Of a DNA stretch of 64,000 bases, positions 23,942 through 32,921 are shown in pieces. The DNA comes from Streptomyces sp. LaPpAH-108 (GTDB taxonomy: Bacteria; Actinomycetota; Actinomycetes; Streptomycetales; Streptomycetaceae), in assembly GCF_000373625.1 (NCBI RefSeq), contig NZ_KB891995.1:248001-312000 (forward strand), read 5' to 3'. Positions within the stretch are counted from its first letter, which is position 1; each line of letters begins with the position of its first letter. The notes beneath the pieces were generated by a model. It had not been told where the DNA came from. It worked only from the letters and a program-made list of their open reading frames with translations, and did not search any database. Position numbers and translations under genes: made by a program.

Positions 23942-24961
23942 TCAGTCAGTCGGAATGCCGGAGCGTTCGAACGCGAGAGCGGCCGCTTCGACCAGGGACA
24001 GTCGGCCGCGCAGATCGGTCGCGGCGGCGGAGACCATGACGCCGAGGGTCGTCACGCCCGCGTCGGCATAGGCGCGCATCCGGTCCGCGATTCGGTCGAC
24101 GGGGCCGATCAGCGCCGTCCGGTCGATGAAGGCAAGGGGGAGTGCCGCCCCCGCGCCCGCGCGGTCTCCGGCTTCCAGCCGCGCCAGGAAGGCACTCACC
24201 GCTGTCGAATAGCCCATGGCACGGGCCATTTCGCAGTAGAAGTTCTTGTCGGGGTCTCCGATGCCCATCAAGTAGACGTACTGACCACGGAGCAGATCGG
24301 CTGCCTCTTCCACGGTGCGGGCGATGGCGGTGGGCAGGCTGGGCAGGACCTCGAAGCCGTCCATGCCGACGGCGCCCCGGCCTTTCCTGATTTCGGCCAC
24401 ACCTTCCATCACCGCTTCGGGTGAGGTGAAGACGCCGAGCCAGCCGTCCGCGATTTCGCCCGCCAGCCGCAGATTGCGCGGTCCCACCGCGGCGAGCAGG
24501 ACGGGTATCCGTCTCGGCTCTCGGTCGGTCAGCACATGGAGGGGGGCCGCTCCGCCGACTTCAAAGTACGGTCCCCGGTGGACGACCGGCTCGCCGTCCA
24601 GGGCTCGCCGGACGATCGCGACGTACTCGCGGGTGCGCTCCAGAGGCCGCGCGAACGGCACGCCGTACCAGCCGACCGACACGTCAGGGTTGGAAACCCC
24701 CAGCCCCAGCCGGAAGCGGCCATTGCTCAGCGAGTCGAGAGTGGCCGCGGTCAGGGCGGCCATCGCCGGGGGACGTCCCGGAATCTGCATGGCGCCCGAG
24801 ATCAGGGCGACGTGTTCGGTGACGCCCGCCGCGAGGCCGAGGACGCTGGCCGCGTCCGAGCGGTAGCCTTCAGGGGCGAGAACCGCGGCGTAGCCGAGGC
24901 GTTCCGCGGCACGGGCGAGTTCGCCCGCGCCTTGATGGACGAGATTCACAGCGAGCCGCAC
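23942..24961 (-). CDS. LLM-class flavin/F420-dependent oxidoreductase
   Basis: A 339-residue luciferase-like TIM-barrel protein. Typical blocks are present: LARAAERLGYAAVLAPEGYR, SLSNGRFRLGLGVSNPDVS, then RRIPVLLAAVGPRNLRLAGE. The sequence resembles F420-dependent reductases more than flavin monooxygenases. GTG 24961 starts the protein at the canonical first strand (MRLAVNLVHQG). In a pyranonaphthoquinone pathway a stereospecific ene-reduction follows pyran ring closure; no ActVI-ORF2-like medium-chain reductase is present, so this enzyme is the best candidate. Azoline oxidation is another possibility, as no SagB-type enzyme is present. Confidence 0.85.
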   Translation of the reverse strand: MRLAVNLVHQGAGELARAAERLGYAAVLAPEGYRSDAASVLGLAAGVTEHVALISGAMQIPGRPPAMAALTAATLDSLSNGRFRLGLGVSNPDVSVGWYGVPFARPLERTREYVAIVRRALDGEPVVHRGPYFEVGGAAPLHVLTDREPRRIPVLLAAVGPRNLRLAGEIADGWLGVFTSPEAVMEGVAEIRKGRGAVGMDGFEVLPSLPTAIARTVEEAADLLRGQYVYLMGIGDPDKNFYCEMARAMGYSTAVSAFLARLEAGDRAGAGAALPLAFIDRTALIGPVDRIADRMRAYADAGVTTLGVMVSAAATDLRGRLSLVEAAALAFERSGIPTD

Positions 24962-25003
24962 TCTTGGACTCCTCGGATCGTGGACGGGCTTGCCGCTTCC
25001 GGT

Positions 25004-25771
25004 TCACAGGAGATGAGCGCCGCCATCCACCAGCAGGACCTGACCCGTGGCGTATGTGGCGTGGATCAGGCCCGTCACGGCGGCTGCCACGTCTTCTGGA
25101 CGGCCGGTCCGGCGCAGCGGTGTCGTGGTCCGGACGTGTTCGGCGATAGGGGCGAAGAACTCGCTGTTCCGCGTCCATGGCGTCTCGATCAGGCCGGGAG
25201 CGACCGCGTTGACGCGTACATGTGGCCCGACGGTATTGGCGAGCAACCGGGTCATGTGCTCGATCGCCGCCTTGCTGACCGCATAGGGAATCGAGCTTCC
25301 GGCCGGGCGGCTGCCGGCGATCGACGACACATTGATCACGCACCCGGACCCCGAGGCCGCCAGATGCGGCATCGCGGCGACGGTGGTCTGCCATGTGCCG
25401 ATCACGTTGAGGCCGAGAATCTCCCGCCATACGCCGGGTGTGGCGCTCGTCAGGTCGGCATGCGGGATCGCGCGGGTCCGACCGGCGTTGTTGACCAGGA
25501 CGTCCAGCCGGCCGTAGTGAGTCACCGCCGTGTCCACCAGGCGCCGGGACTCCTCTTCGTCGGAGACGTCGGCGCGTACGTAGAGAGCGTCGGGCAGTTC
25601 GGCCGCCGTCTTCTCACCTTCCTTCACCGAGCGGGCCGAATTGACGACGACGCGATATCCCTCGGTGGCCAGTTCCTGGGCGATGGTCTGCCCGATGCCC
25701 GAGGAGGAACCCGTGACCAGGGCCACGGGCGCGCCGGTCCGTGAACCCGGTGCGGGGGCGGAGGCGGCCAT
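25004..25771 (-). CDS. second SDR ketoreductase (RED2/Gra-ORF6-like)
   Basis: A 255-residue short-chain dehydrogenase. The NADP motif is TGSSSGIGQTIA (about 20-31), NNAGRT is near 98, and the catalytic tetrad includes Ser in NVSSIAGSRPAGSS and YxxxK in YAVSKAAIEH. In granaticin-type clusters a paired SDR encoded next to the first ketoreductase reduces the bicyclic intermediate stereospecifically at the future C-3 of the pyran; the same pairing here suggests that role. ATG 25771 overlaps the ketoreductase stop by one base (TGATG). It follows the first ketoreductase in a leftward operon. Confidence 0.9.
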   Translation of the reverse strand: MAASAPAPGSRTGAPVALVTGSSSGIGQTIAQELATEGYRVVVNSARSVKEGEKTAAELPDALYVRADVSDEEESRRLVDTAVTHYGRLDVLVNNAGRTRAIPHADLTSATPGVWREILGLNVIGTWQTTVAAMPHLAASGSGCVINVSSIAGSRPAGSSIPYAVSKAAIEHMTRLLANTVGPHVRVNAVAPGLIETPWTRNSEFFAPIAEHVRTTTPLRRTGRPEDVAAAVTGLIHATYATGQVLLVDGGAHLL

Positions 25772-26601
25772 CAGTAGTTGCCCAGTCCGCCGCAGACGTT
25801 CATCGCCTGCGCGGTGACGGCCGCCGCGTCGTCCGTGACCAGGTACTCCACCATGGCGGCCACCTCGCGCGTCTCCACGTACCGGCCCAGCGGAACCCGG
25901 TTGGTGATCCGTTCGAACGTCTCCTGCTCGGACACCTCCCAGATGTTCGCGTAGTGCTCGCGCACCCGCTCGGCCATGGGTGTCTCCACGAATCCCGGGC
26001 AGACGGCGTTGACGGTGATGCCGGTCCGCGCGAGCTCGAGGCCCAGTGCCTTCGTCAGACCCACGACACCGTGCTTGGAGGCCGAGTACGGAACGGCGTG
26101 CACCACGCCTTGCTTGCCGCCCGTCGAGGCGATGTTGATGATGCGGCCGCGCTTCTTGGCCAGCATGCCCCCCGCGTTGAGCACTTCCTTCGTCATCAGG
26201 AACACACTCGTCAGGTTGGTGTTGATGACGTCGAGCCAGAGCTCGTCGGGGATTTCGGCGGTGGCGCCCCCACCGCTGCGGCCGGCGTTGTTGACCAGAA
26301 TGTCCACCGGGCCGTACCGCTGCACCGCCGCCGCCACATAGGCGCGGATCTGCGCCGGGTCCGCGACATCGCACACCGATCCGTCCACGTCGAAGCCTTC
26401 GTCCTGGAGTTCCTTCAGCGTCCCGGCGAGACGGGCCTCGTCCCGGGCGCACAGGTAGACACGTGCGCCGAGGGCGGCCAGGCGCTTCACGATCTCCAGA
26501 CCGATACCACTGGTCGCACCGGTCACCAGGACTACTGGCCTGGCCGGCCTCTTTGAGGTGTGCGGGGCCGGTCCGGTCTCCGTGGCCGTCGCTGTCGCCA
26601 T
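25771..26601 (-). CDS. polyketide C-9 ketoreductase (ActIII-like)
   Basis: A 276-residue SDR very like ActIII. It has an extended N-terminus of about 20 residues, the cofactor motif TGATSGIGLEIV, NNAGRSGGGATAEI, the catalytic Ser region NIASTGGKQGVVHAVPYSAS, and PGFVETPMAERVREHYANIW, which is characteristic of type II PKS C-9 reductases. It reduces the poly-beta-ketone at C-9 and so sets the first ring fold. ATG 26601 lies behind AAGGGAGA. The gene is divergent from KS-alpha, as in granaticin-type clusters, and leads the operon of post-PKS genes ending at 20774. Confidence 0.95.
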   Translation of the reverse strand: MATATATETGPAPHTSKRPARPVVLVTGATSGIGLEIVKRLAALGARVYLCARDEARLAGTLKELQDEGFDVDGSVCDVADPAQIRAYVAAAVQRYGPVDILVNNAGRSGGGATAEIPDELWLDVINTNLTSVFLMTKEVLNAGGMLAKKRGRIINIASTGGKQGVVHAVPYSASKHGVVGLTKALGLELARTGITVNAVCPGFVETPMAERVREHYANIWEVSEQETFERITNRVPLGRYVETREVAAMVEYLVTDDAAAVTAQAMNVCGGLGNY

Positions 26602-26673
26602 CGCTGCTCGTCTCCCTTGCTGACGGGGCGTCTGTGTCCTGTCCGTGCCACCGGAGAGCGTGACCGCCACACC

Positions 26674-26702
26674 TTGAGCGCGGCTGGAAGTCGGCTCGTG
26701 GG
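26674..26702 (+). promoter_or_regulatory. candidate SARP-binding repeats, 11-bp period
   Basis: Three heptamers start exactly 11 bp apart at 26674 (TTGAGCG), 26685 (TGGAAGT) and 26696 (TCGTGGG), with the 4-base spacer CGGC between each. This is the layout of SARP operators such as those of ActII-ORF4, whose consensus is near TCGAGCG. They lie in the divergent region between ketoreductase and KS-alpha. The second and third heptamers are poor matches, so this remains a candidate. Confidence 0.5.
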
Positions 26703-26858
26703 CACGGCGCGACGCCGGCACTCACCTCTGCGGCTCGGGGCGTCCCATCGGTTCGCGAGCCGCGTTCGAGCACGCCGATGGAACGTCTTCGGCGTGTCCA
26801 CGAGGTACGGCGGGCGAAAGGAGCCCCACGCGATGCCCAGCACAGGAGGAGAACGACG

Positions 26859-28124
26859 GTGACCCGACGCGTAGTGATCACCGGGATCGGCGTACGCGCC
26901 CCTGGCGGCGTGGGGACCAAGGAGTTCTGGGACCTGCTCACCGCCGGCCGTACGGCCACCCGGACCATCAGCTTCTTCGACGCCTCGCCTTTTCGGTCCC
27001 GGATCGCGGGGGAAGTCGATTTCGACGCCGCGGCGGAAGGGCTCTCCCCGCGGGAGATCCGTCGCATGGACCGCGCCACTCAGTTCGCCGTGGCCTGCAC
27101 CCGTGACGCCCTGGCCGACAGCGGTCTCGAGACCGAGGCGCTGGACCCTTCCCGTGTCGGGGTGGCACTGGGGAGCGCCGTGGCGTCCGCGACGAGCCTG
27201 GAGAACGAATACCTGGTGATGTCGGACGCAGGCCGTGAATGGGTGATGGATCCGGCTCATCTGTCGCCCTACATGTTCGATTACCTCAGCCCGGGCGCGA
27301 TGGCCGCCGAGGTGGCCTGGTCCGTCGGAGCGGAAGGCCCGGTCACCGTCGTCTCCGACGGCTGCACCTCGGGACTGGACTCGGTCGGATACGCCGTCCA
27401 GCTGATCCGGGAGGGCGGTGCCGATGTGATCGTCGCCGGTGCCGCTGATACGCCGATCTCCCCGATCGTCGTCTCCTGCTTCGACGCGATCAAGGCGACC
27501 ACACCGCGGAACGACGATCCGGAGCATGCCTCGCGTCCCTTCGACGGCACCCGCAACGGCTTCGTCCTCGCCGAAGGCGCCGCCATGTTCGTGCTGGAGG
27601 AGTACGAGGCCGCCGAACGGCGCGGCGCTCACATCTACGCCGAGGTCGGCGGCTATGCCACGCGTTGCAACGCGTACCACATGACCGGCCTGAAGAAGGA
27701 CGGCCGCGAGATGGCCGAGGCCATCCGGGCAGCCCTCGACGAGGCACGGCTCGACCGCACGGCCGTGGACTATGTCAACGCTCATGGGTCCGGCACCAAG
27801 CAGAACGACCGCCATGAGACGGCCGCCTTCAAGCGCGGTCTCGGCGAGCACGCGTACGCGGTGCCCGTCAGCTCGATCAAGTCCATGGTCGGCCACTCGC
27901 TCGGCGCGATCGGCTCCATCGAGATCGCCGCTTCGCTCCTGGCCATCGAGCACGGCGTCGTGCCGCCCACGGCGAACCTGCACACCAGCGACCCCGAGTG
28001 CGACCTGGATTACGTACCGCTGGTCGCGCGTGAGCAGCGGGTCGACACCGTCCTCACGGTGGGCAGCGGCTTCGGCGGTTTCCAGAGCGCCATGATCCTG
28101 CACCGCCCGGAGGTGGCCGCGTGA
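26859..28124 (+). CDS. type II PKS ketosynthase alpha (KS-alpha)
   Basis: A 421-residue ketosynthase, the condensing subunit of the minimal PKS. The active-site Cys 169 is in VSDGCTSGLDS; the two catalytic histidines are in NAHGSGT and VGHSLGA. GTG 26859 follows AGGAGGAGAA. It forms a heterodimer with the chain-length factor and elongates malonyl units on the ACP. The stop overlaps the KS-beta start by four bases (GTGA), enforcing balanced translation. The sequence style is that of benzoisochromanequinone synthases, which make an octaketide; chain length cannot be proven from sequence by eye. Confidence 0.97.
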   Translation: MTRRVVITGIGVRAPGGVGTKEFWDLLTAGRTATRTISFFDASPFRSRIAGEVDFDAAAEGLSPREIRRMDRATQFAVACTRDALADSGLETEALDPSRVGVALGSAVASATSLENEYLVMSDAGREWVMDPAHLSPYMFDYLSPGAMAAEVAWSVGAEGPVTVVSDGCTSGLDSVGYAVQLIREGGADVIVAGAADTPISPIVVSCFDAIKATTPRNDDPEHASRPFDGTRNGFVLAEGAAMFVLEEYEAAERRGAHIYAEVGGYATRCNAYHMTGLKKDGREMAEAIRAALDEARLDRTAVDYVNAHGSGTKQNDRHETAAFKRGLGEHAYAVPVSSIKSMVGHSLGAIGSIEIAASLLAIEHGVVPPTANLHTSDPECDLDYVPLVAREQRVDTVLTVGSGFGGFQSAMILHRPEVAA

Positions 28125-29359
28125 ACACCGAAGCGCCCGGTCGTGCCGTCGTCACCGGTCTCAGTGTCGTGGCCCCTGGTGGTCTCGGCGCCGAACGCTA
28201 CTGGAAAGCCCTGCTGAACGGGGAGAACAGCATCAGTGAGGTGTCCCGCTTCGACGCCTCGCGCTATCCGTCCCGGCTCGCGGGGCAGATCGACGACTTC
28301 GACGCGGCCGAGCATCTGCCCAGCCGGCTGCTGCCCCAGACGGATGTGTCCACTCGCTACGCGCTGGCCGCTGCGGACTGGGCACTCGTGGACGCCGGCG
28401 TCGGGCCGGACGCCGGTTTCGAGGACTACGACCTGGGCGTCGTCACCTCCACCGCGCAGGGAGGCTTCGAGTTCACTCACCGTGAGTTCCACAAGCTGTG
28501 GAGTCAAGGGCCCGAGTACGTCAGCGTGTACGAGTCGTTCGCCTGGTTCTATGCCGTCAACACCGGTCAGATCTCCATCCGCAACGCGATGCGCGGTCCC
28601 AGCGCCGCCCTCGTCGCGGAGCAGGCCGGAGGGCTGGACGCGATCGGACACGCTCGTCGTACGGTCCGTCGTGGCACCCGTGTGGTGCTCAGCGGAGGCG
28701 TCGACTCGGCTCTGGACCCGTGGGGCTACGCCTCTCAGCTCGCCGGGGGACTGGTCACCACCGTGGCGGACCCCGCGCGGGCCTACCTCCCCTTCGACGC
28801 CGACGCCTCCGGGTACGTTCCGGGCGAGGGCGGCGCCATCCTGATCGTCGAGGACGCGGAGTCGGCACGGGCACGTGGGGCAGAGAGGATCTACGGCGAG
28901 ATCGCCGGATACGCGGCGACCTTCGACCCGGCGCCCGGCTCGGGCCGCCCGTCCGCCTTCGGCCGCGCCATCGAGCTGGCCCTCGCTCAAGCCGGGCTGA
29001 CGCCCGCCGACATCTCCGTGGTGTTCGCCGACGGTGCCGGCGTGCCGGAGCTCGACCAGGCCGAGGCCGAGGCGCTGGCCCGGATATTCGGTCCGCGTGG
29101 AGTTCCTGTCACAGCGCCCAAGGCGCTCATCGGCCGTCTCTGCGCCGGAGGCGGTCCGGCCGACCTCGCGGCGGCACTCCTCGCTCTGCGCGACCAGGTG
29201 GTGCCGGCGACCGGCGGCACGGTACGGGTACCCGATGCCTATGCCCTCGACCTGGTGACCGATCAGCCTCGTGAGATCGCGCTCAGCGCCGCTCTCGTCC
29301 TGGCACGCGGGCGCCGGGGCTTCAACTCGGCTGTGGTTCTCACCGGTTTCCGCCCCTGA
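28121..29359 (+). CDS. type II PKS chain-length factor (KS-beta)
   Basis: A 412-residue KS homologue lacking the active-site cysteine: Gln 168 stands in its place in AALVAEQAGGLDA, the classic mark of chain-length factors. It pairs with KS-alpha, its tunnel sets polyketide length, and it supplies acetyl starter by malonyl decarboxylation. GTG start within the KS-alpha stop codon. The catalytic His motifs of KS-alpha are also not preserved, as expected. The ACP gene follows after 70 bases. Confidence 0.97.
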   Translation: MNTEAPGRAVVTGLSVVAPGGLGAERYWKALLNGENSISEVSRFDASRYPSRLAGQIDDFDAAEHLPSRLLPQTDVSTRYALAAADWALVDAGVGPDAGFEDYDLGVVTSTAQGGFEFTHREFHKLWSQGPEYVSVYESFAWFYAVNTGQISIRNAMRGPSAALVAEQAGGLDAIGHARRTVRRGTRVVLSGGVDSALDPWGYASQLAGGLVTTVADPARAYLPFDADASGYVPGEGGAILIVEDAESARARGAERIYGEIAGYAATFDPAPGSGRPSAFGRAIELALAQAGLTPADISVVFADGAGVPELDQAEAEALARIFGPRGVPVTAPKALIGRLCAGGGPADLAAALLALRDQVVPATGGTVRVPDAYALDLVTDQPREIALSAALVLARGRRGFNSAVVLTGFRP

Positions 29360-29429
29360 CGGCTTCCGCGCCGGTCAGTTCTCCCCGCCATGGCACGGCA
29401 ACCTCCGCCTTCACTCAAGGAGCCCAGAT

Positions 29430-29687
29430 ATGTCTCGCCTGACCATTGACGCCCTGCGCACCATTCTCGTCGCCTGCGCGGGAGCGGACGACGATGTCGA
29501 GTTCTCCGACGAGGCGCTCGACGTCACCTTCGAGGAACTCGGTTACGACTCCCTGGCCCTCATGGAGAGCGCGGCCCGCATCGAGCGCGAGTACGGCATC
29601 GAGCTGAGCGATGACGAGATCGACGAAGGGCTCACTCCGCGCCGTCTGCTCGCCATCGTCAACGAGAACCTCTCGCAGGCCGCCTGA
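29430..29687 (+). CDS. acyl carrier protein of the type II PKS
   Basis: An 85-residue ACP. The phosphopantetheine-attachment Ser 41 is in LGYDSLALMES; the protein is acidic and helical as usual. It carries the growing octaketide and should be activated by the phosphopantetheinyl transferase encoded at 32174-32878. ATG 29430 lies behind CAAGGAG. Third gene of the minimal PKS operon. Confidence 0.97.
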   Translation: MSRLTIDALRTILVACAGADDDVEFSDEALDVTFEELGYDSLALMESAARIEREYGIELSDDEIDEGLTPRRLLAIVNENLSQAA

Positions 29688-29759
29688 GACCCGCCCGGTC
29701 CGTCGTCCGACCGCAGTCGGCCAGTCGATCTCGCCCGCGCCCACCGCAAGGAGTACACA

Positions 29760-30731
29760 ATGGCCCACCGCACGCCCACACCACCTCCCGTGTCCGAGCG
29801 CACATGGCACCGCCGGGAGCACACCCTGGTGGTGGAGGCACCTGCCGCGGACCTGTACGGGCTGGTCGCCGATGTGTCGCGGTGGCCGGCCATATTCGAG
29901 CCGACGTTGCATGTGCGGCATCTGGACCGGGGAGAACGGAGCGAGCGGTTCGAGATCTGGGCGGAAGTGAACGGCGCCATCACGCACTGGAGTTCGCGGC
30001 GTCTGCTGGATCCGCGCAGGCTCTACATCTCGTTCCACCAGGAACACAGCCGCCCGCCCGTCACGTCCATGTCCGGGGGCTGGTTCTTCCGGCCGCTGGG
30101 CGATCACCGTACCCAGATCGTTCTTCGCCATCGCTTCGCCGTCGAGGACGACTCCCCGGACTCCGTGGCCCGCGTCGACGAGGCCCTGGATCGCAACAGC
30201 GCCCGCGAGCTGGGAGCGCTCGCCGCCCTTGCCGAGACCGGGTACCCCGTGGACGAGCTTGTCTTCTCGTTCACGGACACCATCCCGATCGAGGGGGGCG
30301 TGCACGACGCGTACGGCTTTGTCGAGCGAGCTGAGCGCTGGGCCGACCTGCTCCCGCACGTCTCCCGTGTCGACCTGACCGAGCCCGAAGCGGGCTTGCA
30401 GTGGCTGGAGATGGACACGGTGACGGCCGATGGGGCCGTCCACACCACGCGGTCCGCTCGGATCTGCCGAGCTTCGGAGTGGATCGCGTACAAGCAGCAG
30501 CGCACGCCCAGGCTGCTGTCCGGACACAGCGGGGAGTGGGTTTTCACCGAGGCGGCGGACGGGCCGGTGGCGGTCGCTCGTCACACCGTCGCGATCGATC
30601 CCTCCGGCATCACGGAGGTCCTGGGGCCGGACGCCACTCTCGCCGATGCACGGGCCCATCTGCGAGACGTGCTCGGGCGCAACAGCGTCGCGACGCTTCG
30701 TCATGCCGCCGAGGCATTCCGGCGGGCGTAG
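29760..30731 (+). CDS. aromatase/cyclase, didomain START-fold (ActVII/Gra-ORF4-like)
   Basis: A 323-residue protein with two polyketide-cyclase (SRPBCC) domains in tandem. The first spans about 15-165 (REHTLVVEAPAADLYGLVAD, SRWPAIFEPTLHVRHLD); the second about 175-320 (FSFTDTIPIEGGVHDAYGFV, ERWADLLPHVSRVDL). Didomain enzymes of this size dehydrate and aromatise the first ring after C-9 reduction. ATG 29760 follows CAAGGAG, 72 bases after the ACP, completing the KS-CLF-ACP-ARO/CYC operon order of granaticin and actinorhodin-type clusters. Confidence 0.94.
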   Translation: MAHRTPTPPPVSERTWHRREHTLVVEAPAADLYGLVADVSRWPAIFEPTLHVRHLDRGERSERFEIWAEVNGAITHWSSRRLLDPRRLYISFHQEHSRPPVTSMSGGWFFRPLGDHRTQIVLRHRFAVEDDSPDSVARVDEALDRNSARELGALAALAETGYPVDELVFSFTDTIPIEGGVHDAYGFVERAERWADLLPHVSRVDLTEPEAGLQWLEMDTVTADGAVHTTRSARICRASEWIAYKQQRTPRLLSGHSGEWVFTEAADGPVAVARHTVAIDPSGITEVLGPDATLADARAHLRDVLGRNSVATLRHAAEAFRRA

Positions 30732-30764
30732 CGGCGGCGGCCGGCGGAGAGCGAGGGCGAAACG

Positions 30765-31553
30765 TCAACGGGCGCTGGTGGACATGTCCTCGGCCGTCAG
30801 GGCTGTCCGCCGGGCCCGAAGCCGTACGCCTTGGCCGCGGGCGGACGTGGCGATCAGCCCGAGACCCAGCGCGAGCCTGTCCGGGGCGACCTGTTCCTGT
30901 GGACCGGGTGTGGAGCATTCCAGCCGAGAGCCGTAGCTCCTGGCGTCGAGCCGTAGGCCCGTCCGTTCCACGGCGAAGACCTCCTTTCCGGCGAGCGACC
31001 AGCGGGCCCTTCCGGCCGAGGGGTCGACTTCGATCTCGCAGTCGTGCCACTCCTCCGGAGTACGGTCCGCGACAGGCACGGCATAGGAGAATGTGCCGTG
31101 TGCGGAGCCCGGCCTCGGCAGCCGCTCGTACAGCGCCCACACGAACCTGTTCGTCAGGGCTATGTCGAAAACCATGCCTGAGGTGCGATCCACACAGATC
31201 AATGTGGCCATGGCGCAGCGAGGCCCGTCCCCGTCCGGGTGCCGGTACGGAGCCAGGACCCGGGCCGAGATCTCCCCCCTCGCTCGGAACGGTCCGGCGC
31301 CGCGTGCCTCGGCCCGTGCGAAGGCGGCCCAGCGGAGATGGGACGCCTCCTCCCAGCCCGATGGCGCACAGGTGAAGGCGGGCGGCTGTGCCGCCTCCAG
31401 GCCGTATCCGGACTCGACGCACAGCCCGTCTCCGTCGCCGGGAACCGAAGCCCGTCCGTCACCCGGCGGCAGCCACGGAAGCGGCCGTATCTGCCAGCGT
31501 GCGGCGTGCCCCGACGCTTGCCATCCCTCGCGGAAATCTTCTTCGAACAACAT
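30765..31553 (-). CDS. conserved cluster protein of unknown function (DUF6081-like), copy 2
   Basis: A 262-residue soluble protein related to the product of 23106-23897. Shared blocks are EDFREGW/HDSFSHGL at the start, SHLRWAAFARA, DIALTNRFVWALYERLP, GTFSYAVPVADR, ARWSLAGKEVFAVER and GLIATSARGQGVRLR. ATG 31553 follows GGGAGGCGG. No catalytic motif can be named. Two divergent copies kept in one cluster suggest distinct roles or a heteromer. The gene is divergent from the SnoaL-like gene and convergent with the aromatase gene. Confidence 0.8.
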   Translation of the reverse strand: MLFEEDFREGWQASGHAARWQIRPLPWLPPGDGRASVPGDGDGLCVESGYGLEAAQPPAFTCAPSGWEEASHLRWAAFARAEARGAGPFRARGEISARVLAPYRHPDGDGPRCAMATLICVDRTSGMVFDIALTNRFVWALYERLPRPGSAHGTFSYAVPVADRTPEEWHDCEIEVDPSAGRARWSLAGKEVFAVERTGLRLDARSYGSRLECSTPGPQEQVAPDRLALGLGLIATSARGQGVRLRARRTALTAEDMSTSAR

Positions 31554-31686
31554 GTCCGCCTCCCGAATCCCGACGTGGCGGGGTGGTCTCCGAGCTTGTG
31601 CCATCGGGCTCAAGCCGCAGTGGAGGGGCCCTCTAGCCCGCCGGGCGACGGTGAGGTCATCGACCGTCTCACAGCAGGAGATTCCA

Positions 31687-32115
31687 GTGACCGTCACCGC
31701 AGTCGGCACCGAGGTTTACGCGCGCGTCCAGCACTTCTACGCCCACCAGATGCAGGCTCTCGACGGAGGGCGATTCGCCGACTACGCGGCAACCTTCACG
31801 GCGGACGGGACCTTCCAGCATTCCCCCTCCGCGGCCCCCGCCGTGGGGCATGCGGGGATCGTTTCCGAACTGGTCGAGTTCAACAAGCGCTTCGACGGCG
31901 ATCCGGTGCAGCGGCGGCATTGGTTCAACCACATCGCCTTGGAGCCGCAGGACGACGGCTCGTTGCGTTCCACCGTGTACGCGCTGGTCGTCACCACCCG
32001 GCCGGGCGGAAAGCCGGAGATCGCTCCCAGTTGTGTCGTCCACGACGTACTCGAGATCACCGAGTCGGGGGTCCGTACCCGCTCCCGGCTGGTCACGCAC
32101 GATCAGCTTGTCTGA
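31687..32115 (+). CDS. SnoaL-like (NTF2-fold) protein
   Basis: A 142-residue alpha+beta barrel protein. It has an N-terminal helix (EVYARVQHFYAHQMQALDGG), then FADYAATFTADGTFQHSPSA, a polar pocket region (RRHWFNHIALEPQDD) and C-terminal strands. NTF2-fold proteins in aromatic polyketide clusters act as cyclases, hydroxylase partners or ring-closing dehydratases. It resembles the SnoaL_4 group also linked to dioxygenase beta subunits, so a role in pyran closure or hydroxylation is possible. GTG 31687 follows CAGGAG. It is the first gene of the rightward SnoaL-PPTase-cyclase group. Confidence 0.82.
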   Translation: MTVTAVGTEVYARVQHFYAHQMQALDGGRFADYAATFTADGTFQHSPSAAPAVGHAGIVSELVEFNKRFDGDPVQRRHWFNHIALEPQDDGSLRSTVYALVVTTRPGGKPEIAPSCVVHDVLEITESGVRTRSRLVTHDQLV

Positions 32116-32173
32116 CTCATCCCTCGCCCTGTCCCCGCTTCCGGCCGGCCTCTCGCTCAGGGAGCCGCTGCTG

Positions 32174-32878
32174 GTGCACGGGACGGTCGAGGCATGGGCA
32201 CGGGCCGCGGAGAGCCGACCCGGTCCCCACCCTGAGGACGAGGCGCGTCTGAGGAGCCTGCACGGTGCCGGGACGCGCCGCCGTTTTGTCGCTTCCCGGC
32301 TCCTGTTGCGTGTGCTGTTGGGCACGCTCGTCGGCGGCCGTCCCGAGGGTGTACGGCTGAGCCGCACCGTGTGGGGACGGCCGTACGCACCTGATCTGCC
32401 GGGCCTGGATTTCAGCCTGAGTCACACCGGCTCGTTCCTCGTGGCCGCCGTGGTGCGAGACGGCCGTATCGGTGTGGACGCGGAGCGCTCCGGACGCGTC
32501 ATGTCCGTACTGGAGCACCGAATCTGTACCCCCTATGAGCGAGCTGCCTTCGCCACCCGCGTGCTGAGCGGGGCCGGGCGCGATCGGGAGCTGCTACGCC
32601 TGTGGACTCTGAAAGAGGCATACACCAAGGCTCTCGGTACTGGATTGCGGCAGGCTCCGCGCAGCTTCGGCCTGGATGACGACGACCCGGTCGGCCGCCC
32701 CGTTCTGCGCGACTCCGACGGCACCGCTCTGACCGGGGGCCTGACCACCGTCACTCACACGATGCCATGGGGGCCGGGGGCCGGTGTGCTGGTCAGTGTC
32801 GTGGCCGGTCACCGGAGCTCTCCGACGCCGGGCCCGAGCCGTGAACCGGTTCGGTTCGAGCCGGTCTCCAGCCGCTGA
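32174..32878 (+). CDS. 4'-phosphopantetheinyl transferase (Sfp type)
   Basis: A roughly 234-residue PPTase that moves phosphopantetheine from CoA to the ACP serine. Core motifs are present: DFSLSHTGSFLVAAVV, then GVDAERSGRV holding the Mg-binding Asp/Glu pair, and LWTLKEAYTKALGTGL with the catalytic Glu/Lys. The start is uncertain: GTG 32174 has AGGGAG at good spacing; TTG 32108, overlapping the SnoaL-like stop, is in frame but lacks a ribosome site. A dedicated PPTase within a type II cluster is uncommon, since most borrow a housekeeping enzyme. Confidence 0.9.
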   Translation: MHGTVEAWARAAESRPGPHPEDEARLRSLHGAGTRRRFVASRLLLRVLLGTLVGGRPEGVRLSRTVWGRPYAPDLPGLDFSLSHTGSFLVAAVVRDGRIGVDAERSGRVMSVLEHRICTPYERAAFATRVLSGAGRDRELLRLWTLKEAYTKALGTGLRQAPRSFGLDDDDPVGRPVLRDSDGTALTGGLTTVTHTMPWGPGAGVLVSVVAGHRSSPTPGPSREPVRFEPVSSR

Positions 32879-32921
32879 GCCGACGATGCGCCAGACCTAC
32901 GATCTCCAGAAGGAGTCCCTC

